Of a stretch of 64,000 nucleotides of DNA, positions 23,085-32,348 are shown one piece after another. The notes under the pieces were generated by a model. That model did not search any database. It was not told the origin of the DNA and worked only from the letters and a program-made list of their open reading frames with translations. Position numbers and translations under genes: made by a program. Location: positions 15,414,080 to 15,478,079 of the forward strand of contig JACSVZ010000012.1 in NCBI GenBank assembly GCA_014706295.1. Reading direction: 5' to 3'. Position 1 is the stretch's first letter. Each line of letters begins with the position of its first letter. Source of the DNA: Lycocorax pyrrhopterus obiensis. Taxonomy: Eukaryota; Chordata; Aves; Passeriformes; Paradisaeidae.

Positions 23085-23560
23085 GTTTTCCCCCGGCCGG
23101 ACACTGCCGCTTCCCCGGGCTTCCCTCACGGCGGAGCCGCCACAGCCCCGGCACCCTCAATGCCCTTGCCTGGGCGCGTCACAGCTGCGCGCCCTGTGAC
23201 GTCGCTGCCGTGCGCCGCGGCGAAGGACACGGCGCCCGAGCGGGGCCGAACGGGACCGGACCGAGCCGAGCGGGGCCGAACCGGACCGGACCGAGCCGAG
23301 CGGGGCCGGGCGGGCTCGCGGCGCCATGGGCGGCTCTGTGGAGGATGAGAGGCTGCGGGTGCAGCAGCTCCGCGCCCTGCGGCGCCGCTGGCTGCGGGAC
23401 CAGGAGCTGAGCCCGCGGGAGCCCGTCCTGCCGCCGCGGCAGTTCGGGAGCGTGGCCGCCTTCTGGGAGCGCTTCCTGCAGCCCGGCGGGCTCTGGCGGC
23501 AGCAGGTGAGCGGCGGGACGCGGGCACCGTGTGCCCTTTGCTGGGCCGCTGCCCCCGCCT
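23085..23560 (+). promoter_or_regulatory. NDUFB6: CpG-island promoter of NDUFB6
   Basis: CpG-dense sequence covers the 5' flank, exon 1 and the start of intron 1. A CRE-like TGACGTCG lies at 23197-23204, about 125 bp upstream of the start codon. No TATA box was seen. Confidence 0.7.
23237..23314 (+). repeat. 30-bp tandem repeat in the NDUFB6 5' leader/promoter
   Basis: Two nearly identical 30-bp units (23237-23266 and 23267-23296, one base different) are followed by a partial third unit beginning cgagcggggcc. The array ends 12 bp before the start codon, so it is probably transcribed as 5' UTR. Confidence 0.75.
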
Positions 23561-25986
23561 GACTGTCGCTGTGCCCGCAGGTGCACAGTGCCTACCAGAC
23601 CGGCCGCTTCGTCATGCTGCGGATGCTGCTCCCCGCCTGGGCCATCACCTACTTCGTGAAGTACCACCTCCAGGTGCGTGCGGGGCCCGGCGGGTTAAAG
23701 GGAATGCCTGGGAAGGGGCGGGGAAACGCTGGAAAAAGCCCAAGGCCCGGTGTGGGGGGATGATGGGAGGAGTGATCCCACCCTGGGTGTGTGAACGTGC
23801 TGCTTACATTCGTTGCAGATGAAGGTTATTCCCCATGGCCTGTTCACCACTTGTGTTTCCTTGCTGGGGTAGCACTTCTATATAATTTTTTTGTGATATT
23901 TTATCACAAATTATCACCCTTGTGAGACCCCACCTGCAGAGCTGCCTCCACATCTGGGGTCCAACAGCAGAAGGATGTGGATCTACTGGAGCAAGTCCAG
24001 AGGAGGCCACGGAGATGCTCCAAGGGCTGGAGCCCCTCTGCTCTGGAGCCAGGCTGGGAGAGCTGGGGGTGTTCACCTGGAGAGGAGAAGGCTCCAGGGA
24101 GACCTCAGAGCCCCTTGCAGGGCCTAAAGGGGCTCCAGGAGAGCTGGAGAGGGACTTGGGACAAGGGATGGAGGGACAGGACACAGGGAATGGCTTCCCA
24201 CTGCCAGAGGGCAGGGCTAGATGGGATATTGGGAAGGAATTGTTCCCTGGGAGGGTGGGGAGGCCCTGGCACAGGGTGCCCAGAGAAGCTGTGGCTGCCC
24301 CTGGATTCCTGGCAGTGTCCAAGGCCAGGCTGGACAGGGGTTGGAGCAGCCTGGGCTAGTGGAAGGCGTCCCTGCCCATGGCAGGGGTGGAAGGTTTAAG
24401 GTCCCTTCCAGCCTAAACCATTCCATGATTATGGCAGTGCCCAGCTTTGCCTGTGCTGTGAGCAGAAAAGTTGTGTCTGAACTGTTCCTGTCCTGCAGGA
24501 ACAGCCCTGGGAATAATCAGGGCAGCTGCTGGTGTGGGCAAGGAAAAGCACCAGCCCTGCCCTCCCAGCAGGTGTGACTGTTGTAGCCTCAGGTATTTCT
24601 CTAAGCAGTGGAAGGTTTAACAAGCCTTCTGCTTAGCACAGTTTGTGTTCTGGAAGGGTCAGGGTGCCCATTTTGGAAATGCTTTGTGCTTCTTCCAAGT
24701 AACACTGTTTTCTTTACCCTTTCCTTCTCTTCTCCCCCCACTTCCAGAAAACACCGCACGATGTGGTTGTGACAAATCCACGGATATTCCCAGTAAGTCT
24801 CTTAACACTTATCACAGACGGGAAGGGGTTTCTGGGGGGGTTTGTGCAGCACCTGAGGAATGTCTAGTGACGACTTTCCTGAGGGATGTGCTGGGTCCTG
24901 TGGGCAGCCTGGCCCTGGAGCAGCACAGGGACAGTGGGTTTGGGCAGTTTCATCTTGTCCTCAGTCCCTATTTCAGTGTTACCTCCTCTGTAGCATCTGG
25001 CTGACAGAACCTGGCTGATGCTGCCCATCCTGGGTGGAAAACACAAACATTCCCTTTGGGAATGGCTGTTCAAAGCCCTGGTGATTATTAACACATGGAC
25101 TCACACGGGAGTGGCTCTGCTTCTCCTTGTCAGCACTGAAATGTTGGTTCTGGCTTGGTCCCAGTTGGCCCTGAAGGTCCCCCACCCTCAGGTGTCCCCA
25201 AAGAGTTGTGTCACCTCAGCTTGGGACAAGTTTTGTGAAGCAGAGAGCATCACAATGTTTGGTCTTTTCTGTTTTCAGGCTGCTCTGAGCTGTTACTGAT
25301 TGGTGTAACAAGTCAGAGGGCAAATATTCCCACAGAAGATCAGCTCTGCCCTTTCTGACTGCTGCCCATTTTTGGCATAACACCTCCTAATTGTGCTCTA
25401 TCTAAAATAAAATTATAAAATATTCCATCCTGAACAACCACAAGGCAACATGCTGAAGGTCAACCTGTTGGCCTCTGTCTTCAGCCTAATTTTTCAGTCG
25501 AGTTAGGTCAGCTCAGCAGGCCAAGACTGTGCCTGGAGCTGGAACAAGCAGCACTGGGGCAGCAGGCTGATTTTTGAGGGCTCTCCATGGGCTCTGGGCT
25601 GTGGGTTTGGACTCACTGATCACTGCTGGAGGGGGCTATGCAGTGCTATAAGGAATTTTTAAAAGAAGACAGGCTCAAAATGTGTGGCTGCTGTTCTGTA
25701 GTGAAAACAAGGGATAAAGCAAGTACAGACTCCAGGTAGTTTTGCTGTGATGTTATTCCAGCGTTCTGGGAAGGCTGGGTGAATGAGAGTGTTCTGGGTG
25801 AGCTGTGGTGAAATTCCTGCCTGGGAGTGAGGACAGCAGCAGGTTCCCTGAAGGACTGGGATGTGCAGGGGGAGGCTGGATGCCACAGAGAATGCTCACC
25901 ATGCTCTCATCCCACAGGGGGACAGGATTTTAGAGACTGGAGAGATCATGCCACCCCTGAAAGAAGATCCCCACGGGCACCACTGA
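23326..25986 (+). CDS. NDUFB6: NDUFB6, NADH dehydrogenase 1 beta subcomplex subunit 6 (B17), 4 exons, complete
   Basis: This is a single-pass accessory subunit of the membrane arm of mitochondrial complex I. Coding exons: 23326-23505, 23581-23673, 24748-24792, 25918-25986. All introns are phase 0. The total is 387 nt, giving 128 aa, the same length as the human protein. Family hallmarks are [20 protein letters not shown] and PREPVLPP in exon 1, a membrane segment at about residues 70-86 ([17 protein letters not shown]), PRIFPGD across the exon 3/4 junction, and [15 protein letters not shown] followed by a C-terminal HGHH. The start has a good context (gcgccATGG). No AATAAA follows; a weak TATAAA variant lies at 26050-26055. 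Intact introns rule out a retrocopy. In human this gene is on 9p21, away from ALG1/EEF2KMT. Confidence 0.96.
23918..24434 (+). mobile_element. CR1 LINE 3' fragment in NDUFB6 intron 2
   Basis: About 515 bp, the longest copy of this subtype here. It begins in the end of the RT ORF region (gtgagaccccacctgcagag) and runs through the 3' UTR to the tail. It is in the same orientation as NDUFB6. Confidence 0.94.
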
Positions 25987-26935
25987 TGACCAGGAGCTGA
26001 TTTCCTCCTTGGGTGAACACGGCAAGAGCTGCACCTGCCTTGTCTCTTCTATAAAAGAGTTTATTCTGTGTTGTCTCAGCTCCTCTGTTGTTTACTGTCT
26101 CCTTAGTCCGTGTCATTCCAGGTGCTCCTCATGTGGGAGTTCATTATTGCTGGATCCTGGGGATCTCTAACCCCCTTACTCACGTTTTAATGAGACCTGG
26201 TAGCAGGACAATGTGGGCCTTGGGGTGACAAGAGAGACACTCTGGATCCCGGGGATTTTGGAGCAGGCTGCTCCAAAGAGCAGTGGCAGGCTGAGCTCCT
26301 CACACACACACATACTGTTCTCCTCTCCCACTCTACCAAACCCTTTCTACCAACCAGTTCTGACAGACTTCAGTTAAAACTTAGCTTCCACCTGTGTCAC
26401 CCCACCTCTCTGCCTAGGGAGGGTGGCAGAAGAGGCACTGCTGCCAAAAATCCTTTTTACCACTCTTTCCTCTGCCTTCAGCCCTTTCTGAGGAGGAGTC
26501 TTCCAGCCCCCACATACCTGGGGCACTTTGTACTGGGAAGACTGGTCTCTTGAAGAGCAGGGAGCTGGAAGCAGTGATCCCTGTGGATCCCTTCCAACTT
26601 GACATCTTCTATGATTTGAAGTGTTTTAGTAGCTACTTTGGGGATAGGAATGGTTAAACCAGCACTCCAAAGGGTAACCTGGGGGGCTGGGACAGAATCC
26701 CCTCGTGGAGCCACGAGAGACCAGCACAGCCTGTGTTCATGAGGAGCAGGTGACAGGGCAGAGCCCCTGTACTGTGTTTGGGGACAGGCAGACCCCTCAT
26801 AACGGCTCTGGCAGGGACTTGAACCATCAGGGCCACGGCAAACATGGGGAAAACTGTCCAGCAGTCGAAGGAGATCAGGGAGGCCGTGGACCCCAGGCCC
26901 TTGCCAAACCTACATCCCTTTCTTTCCTTGGGTAA
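25987..26935. other. Intergenic flank downstream of NDUFB6
   Basis: The first 100 bp or so is probably the NDUFB6 3' UTR. A weak CR1 tail remnant is present at about 26540-26622 (+), with the 'gtgatccctgtggatccctt' block. No gene was seen. Confidence 0.5.
26540..26622 (+). mobile_element. Diverged CR1 LINE 3' tail
   Basis: The terminal block 'gtgatccctgtggatccctt', then ccaacttgacatcttctatgattt, matches the CR1 3' end weakly. Confidence 0.5.
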
Positions 26936-26939
26936 ACAG

Positions 26940-27650
26940 TGGCTCAGGGTGGGACAGCAAGTGGGGAATGAAGTGGTGGGGCAGTGGGATCCTCGGGGTC
27001 ATCACTGGGGAAGGTTGGGGGTCACTGAGGGGGCTGGAGAGTGAGCAGGGGCTGTTGGGGAGCACTGGGAAAGTAGAGAGTCAAGGGGAGACTGGGTGTT
27101 GATGGGGCTGTTGAGGGGTGTCAGGGGCAATAGGGGTGGTGGGATTGGTAGAAGGGCTGCAGGGGGATGAGACCTGTCCTTCCCAAGGCCCTGGGGGTCC
27201 CTGTCACTACCCCTGCCCCAAGGTGTGCCCAAGGGCCACAGTGAGCCCACCCCCCAGGCAGTGACCAGGGGAGGCCTCCCCTCCCTGGTGACCCTGACAC
27301 CTCCACCCCACTGATGACAGCCGGGGTATCCTGAACCTCTGAGGTCCCCCTGCACATGTGCAGTGCTTGTGAGGAACTGGGGACTGTGACATCTCCTGGG
27401 GACACCACACACCCAGGGAGATGCCTGATATTCCCAAAGCTCCCAGATTCCCCCAAGAAGGCCCTGATACTCCCAGGACTCTCAGATTCCCCTAAGGAAA
27501 TGCTGACAACTCTCCTCCTCTAGAGAGAATTCCCCCAGGACTACAGGGAATTCCTAGTACCCCCAGAGTGCCATGGACATTCCCACAGCTCCAGCACCCC
27601 AAGAGACACCCCAATCCCCCACGTCCCTATGATGTGGGACCCAGGGGGCC
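26940..27650. other. Strand-asymmetric G-rich to C-rich stretch
   Basis: About 26940-27150 is rich in G-runs on the plus strand (short ggggtcactg/ggggctgttg-like words recur), while about 27200-27640 is rich in C-runs (cccccag, ccccca words). Overlapping long open frames on minus are compositional. It may be a decayed GC-rich minisatellite. No clean unit could be defined. Confidence 0.4.
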
Positions 27651-28237
27651 ATTCTAGGCCACAGACTCAGTCCCAAGGACAGGTGTGGGGCCCTGGCATC
27701 ACCTGGGGGTTTTGGAACACATAATCCTCCCTGAGTAGAGGGATGCTTCTCCCTCAAGCAGGGAGAGGTTTGAGTGTCACAACCACACCACAAAAGACAA
27801 CAGAGCACACTGAACACATCCTGGCACAGCTGCAGCAGGACCATTCATCATCCCCTCAGCTGTCCCACTGCAGGTGACAGCACGTGGCACTGGGCGAGCA
27901 GGAGGAGCCACGTGCCTGGTGTCAGACTGCACACTGCTGACAGCTGCTGGACCTCTACAACGACTGTGTGCCTCCACAAATACAGTCTGGATCTTCCCTG
28001 GGGGATTCCTGCGCCTCTCAAAGTCATCGAGTCCCTCATACCAAAAACGTGGGTGGTGCATTTTCTTGACAATGAAAGCAAAACTCTCCTGGGTTTGTAC
28101 AATATTGTTCCCTCAAATGCCCTCAGTGTTGCACACACAGATATTACACACAAGACTACATCTTCTGCATAACCCTGAGCTCCCTACCAGCTAAAAATGT
28201 ATCACTGATCAGTGACAGATACACACAGAGATAATCA
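27651..28237. other. Unassigned intergenic sequence with overlapping open frames
   Basis: Open frames on both strands (for example 27777-28061 minus, 27774-28172 plus) overlap each other. None shows a domain I recognise or convincing splice sites. I see no RNA gene. Confidence 0.4.
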
Positions 28238-28434
28238 CAAAGTCGTGGAATGGTTTGGGTTGGAAGGAACCTTAAAGCTCATCTTGTCCCACCCCCTGCC
28301 ATGGGCAGGGACACCTTCCACTATCCCAGGTTGCTCCAAGCCCCATCCAGCCTGGCCTTGGACACTTGCAGGGATCCAGAGGCAGCCACAGCTTCTCTGG
28401 GCACCCTGTGCCAGGGCCTCACCACTCTTGTATG
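28238..28434 (-). mobile_element. CR1 LINE 3' fragment
   Basis: The minus strand reads 'gtgcccagagaagctgtggc' and 'ccaaggccaggctggatggg', then the terminal block and tail. It is followed on plus by a short AT-rich tatatat stretch (28433-28456). Confidence 0.92.
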
Positions 28435-29595
28435 ATATATATACATTATATATTTAGTCAAGGGTTGCATTTCCTTGCACCTGCCTTGCTGCAAAAAGCC
28501 TTCTGTTGCAACAGCTCAAGGAGGAAGATCTCTTCTCAAATCAATGAGGGATCCCATGACTTTCTGTCCTGTCCTCCAACAGCCGTCAGGACCTCCTCAT
28601 TCCTCAGGCTGCAGTTGGGAGGGCTGAGGGCAGTACCAGGAAAGAGCCACTTGCCAAGGTGAAGTGGAGGTCACAGCAGAGGTGAGGACGGAGGGAAGGC
28701 TCATTCAAGCTTGGTGTCCTGGGAAACGAGGACTGAAAGATCCTAGGATATGGAACATGCCAACCTTTCCTCCCTCTCACCTGATGTGCCTCAGGCAGGA
28801 GCTGCTGGTTCCAGCACTGCCAGAACACAACGGGAAGTCTCCCCGTGCATCCTCCAGTCCCTGCCAAGCCTGGGCGTGTATCCCTGTGCTTGGCCAGCTG
28901 GGTCTGCTCCAGGCTACCTCCCATCCTCCAGGGTATCCCATGGCACAGCAGCTCGGGATCGGTGCCAGGGGAGCTCACAGAGAGATCGGGAGCCGTGTCT
29001 GGGCTGACACACGTTGATCCATGGCCAGTTGGATCCCAGCTGTGTGAGTCTATGCTATGGGGAGAGCTGGCTGATGCTCTTCTCTGTCAGATTTGGGAAG
29101 TGGTGGTGGGTGGGGGAGAATCTTTGCAGCCGGAGGAAAGCAAGGTTTGTATGGTCAAAAAAAGCTCAAGATGGCCCAGGCAGCCCAGGCAGCCCAGCCA
29201 GCTCCAGGAAAAGCCATAGAATGGTCATTTTAGGAGACATGGCAGGTGGAGGAGAAGCTGGTAACAGTCAGCGTGGAGTTAGAGTGCTTGAAAATGATTG
29301 TTTTCTGTGATGAGGCTTGCTCAGGGCACAGCAGCAGGTGACATTCCCCTCACCTTTAGCCAGGCTTTCAGCCATGGCAGTCCTTCGTTCCCAGGAATGC
29401 AGCTCACTGCAATATTGATGCCTCTGCTGCGCCAGCTGAATGTCTGATCCACTTTATCATCAATGACAGGAACAGGAACTTGTCTGGAGTAACTGGAGTC
29501 CTCCGTCTTTCTCCACTGCTCATAGATGCAATGGCCACTGCCAGTTAAGGGCCTCAGTTTATCCAGCTAATGTGGATCCCAGTTCACTGAATTTC
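28435..29595. other. Intergenic stretch, no gene seen
   Basis: Unique-looking sequence. The open frames at 28604-29310 on both strands are mutually overlapping and lack any recognised domain. Nothing else could be supported. Confidence 0.5.
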
Positions 29596-29597
29596 TG

Positions 29598-30003
29598 ACA
29601 GGCTGGGAAAGCTGGGGGTGTTCACCTGGAGAAGAGAAGGATCCAGGGAGACCTCAGAGCCCCTTCCAGGGCCTAAATTAGGGGCTCCAGGAGAGCTGGA
29701 GAGGGACTGGGGACAAGGGCCTGGAGGGACAGGACAAGGGGGAATGGCTTCCCACTGCCAGAGGAAAAGATTAGATGGGATATTAGGAACAAATTGCCCC
29801 CTGTGAGGGTGGGGAGGCCCTGGCACAGGGTGCCCAGGGAAGCTGTGGCTGCCCCTGGATCCCTGCAAGTGTCCAAGGCCAGGCTGGATGGAGCTTGGAG
29901 CAACCTGGGACAGTGGAAGGTGTCCCTGCCCACGGCAGGGGGTGGAATGAGATGAGCTTTAATGTTCCTTCCAACCCAAACCTTCCCAATATTGTAATTC
30001 CTA
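29598..30003 (+). mobile_element. CR1 LINE 3' fragment
   Basis: About 400 bp from 'gctgggggtgttcacctgga' through 'gaggccctggcacagggtgc' and 'tgtccctgcccacggcaggg' to the 'ccttccaacccaaacc' end. Confidence 0.93.
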
Positions 30004-31245
30004 ACGGAACATGCTGAAATCATCCCCTGCTTGAAATCACTTTCCAACTGGACAAAGTTTGCTTCATACATTTATTCTCCAAATAATGAGGGCTAAGCTG
30101 GTGACATAATTCCAGCCAGGAACTCCCTGTCACACCAGAGCTGGGGTTTGTGCCGTGTAGATGTGATGTTGAAGCCCACACGAGCTGCAGGAACTCCTGT
30201 GCTGTGCTCTCATGCTGCTCACACTCATTAATAATCCTGAGCATAACAAAAGGAGCTGAACCCAACTCCCCACACACAGGCGTGTTTCGGGTGCTTTGGG
30301 GAGCCGACTGCTATTCCATAAGGCTGGAGAGATCAGGGATGAAGACATCCAGCAGGTCTCACGTGACCTGTGGGGCCAGGACCTGGACAGCTGAGGGTAC
30401 CTCATGTGGCACCAGAGTGCAGCCACTGAATGGTGTCCAGATATGTCCCTGAGTGCCCAAGCTCCCACTCCAGGTAACATTCCACAGCTGGTGACAGATC
30501 TTACAGGAAACACCAACCACGGTGGAGCCAGCGGATTCTTTTAAGCCCAAATTCCCCCTTTCCCCAGTGGATCCTGAGAGGTTTTGCCCTACAATGGGCA
30601 GGGCAGCCCCACTGGCCATGGCAGGATTCCTGGGGATATCCTGTGCAGGGCCAGCGGTTGGACTTGATGATCCTGGTGGGTCCCTTCCAGCTCGGGATAT
30701 TCCACGATCCTGTGATTTTGGGGATACCTGCTCTGTGCTTTCCTCAGGCACTGCGGGAGCACTGAGCCCTCAATTTCCTCAGGCCAGGAATCCCATCTGT
30801 GAGCGAGGGCAGCATGAGGCCGCTCCTCCCCCGGCCCACCCCACAGAACAGAGGCAGAACTGTGTCTGCAGCCTCTAGAAAAGATCTGTCTGCAAATAAA
30901 TGTGCTGATGTGACTGGCAGTCATCTTACAGAGAGATGAAGGGAAGCCCAAGCTCCCCACCAGCTTTTGGTCCCTGCATCGTCCTACAGAAGATCTCATG
31001 AACATCTGCCATCTCAGCACACCTCAACTGCCCACACAGAAAGCCTGGGGTGCCCTTTGGGGAGAGTCCAACAGCCTAAAGAGAACATTTTCCCTGTTTA
31101 GCAACTGTCATGTTTCACTTAGCAGCCAGTAATCCCCCTCCAAGACTGGTGGCTTAAAATTATGCTGCTTTTGCTGGAACAACGACCACTGATTTCCCAT
31201 CAGCGTGTGCTGGACCAGCAGGGCTGGGTCACATCTGGGACCCCC
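30004..31245. other. Intergenic stretch upstream of the 31-32 kb CpG island
   Basis: Contains one short CR1 tail (about 30638-30722). No gene, RNA or tandem repeat was seen otherwise. Confidence 0.5.
30638..30722 (+). mobile_element. CR1 LINE 3' tail
   Basis: Contains 'tgtgcagggccagcggttgg', 'acttgatgatcctggtgggt' and 'cccttccagctcgg', then a degenerate tail. Confidence 0.75.
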
Positions 31246-31917
31246 TCCCCGTTTTCACTCGTGGCTCTGGGAGGGAGCAGCCCGGTGAGTGCGGCAGGTG
31301 CTGCACGAACTGCTCCCAGCTCTCATCTCCGTGGGGTGCGAGGGTTTGAAGGTGCTTCTTAACCCGGCGAGCCCGGCCTTGGGCTGGGTCCGGACGTGGG
31401 TCTGGACTCCGAGGCTGGGTGGGGGTGCAGGCCCCACCTGCAGCCGCCCGAGGGCCGCGGCCCGGCCCCGCTCCCGCCGTCCCACGCCGAACCACGGCTG
31501 CACATCGCCCGCAGCGCCGAGCAGCTCCCTGCCGGCTCCACCTTCGCTTCATGTGCCGCCAGGTCATTAAGAGCTGTAATTACGAGCGGCTTCTGCTCAG
31601 GTTGGCCCAGCCGCGGGCTCTGATCCTCGCAGGGAACGCCCGGATCCTCCATCCCCTCACGGCGGCACCTTCCAGGGGAGCGGGCGGGGACGCTCAGGGG
31701 CGCACGGAGCCTCCGTGTGAGGGCTCAGGGCCACGCACCCGCCTTTCCCAAACCGCGCCCCCGGACGACCGGAGCCACGGGATCCCCGGAACACAGCGAG
31801 ACCCCTCAGCACCCTCGGGGACCCTCAGCCCGGGCAGCTCCCGCCGCCCCCGAGGGCACCGCCGCCTGCGCTGCGATCCCCGCTCGGAGGGCGGCGCTCT
31901 CCCCCATGGGCCGCAAG

Positions 31918-31936
31918 GCACGCTGGGAGTCGTAGT
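31918..31936 (-). promoter_or_regulatory. ZNF143/Staf-type motif
   Basis: On the minus strand ACTACGACTCCCAGCGTGC matches the long ZNF143 promoter consensus (ACTACAnnTCCCAGnnTGC) at nearly every fixed position. A shorter related word, gtagtccc, recurs at about 32144. Confidence 0.6.
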
Positions 31937-32164
31937 CCTCTCCCGCCGCACAGCGCCTGCCGTCCCTCACCGGCCCCTCCGGCTCCCGCCCTCCGCGCGC
32001 TCGGAGCTCCGCCGGCCCCTCGGCCCCGAACCACCGCCCCTGCCCGGGGCTCCGCCAGGTCTGCCCCGGCCCCGAACCGCCGCTCCCGGTGCCCCGCTCG
32101 GCCGCCGCCTTCCGCTTCCTGCGCGCGGCGCCCCTCGGGGCTCGTAGTCCCGCCGCGCTATTCA

Positions 32165-32348
32165 CGACGGTCCCTGCGCTGTCTCCGCGCCGCACGCCCG
32201 CGTCCGGGACGGGGCGCTGCGCACGGCGGCGGCGTAGGGCGGGCGGGAGGAAGGGCCGGCGGGGCGGCCGGGGCGGGTGCGAGCTGCTCCGCCCGGGGGA
32301 ACGCGCGGGGCCGGGGGGACAGCGGCAGCGCGGCGCCTCCACCCCCAG
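32165..32348 (+). other. Probable non-coding first exon (start unknown) ending in a strong splice donor
   Basis: The sequence cccccag|gtgagc at 32348/32349 is a consensus donor inside the CpG island. No ATG-initiated frame here extends through the donor with recognisable content, so the exon is likely 5' UTR. The transcription start is not defined and 32165 is only a placeholder. Linkage to the coding exon at 48521 is inferred. Confidence 0.35.

Noticed and set aside
27774..28172. Overlapping open frames on both strands as a small gene
   Set aside because: I recognise no domain, the frames are mutually overlapping and there are no convincing splice or polyadenylation signals.
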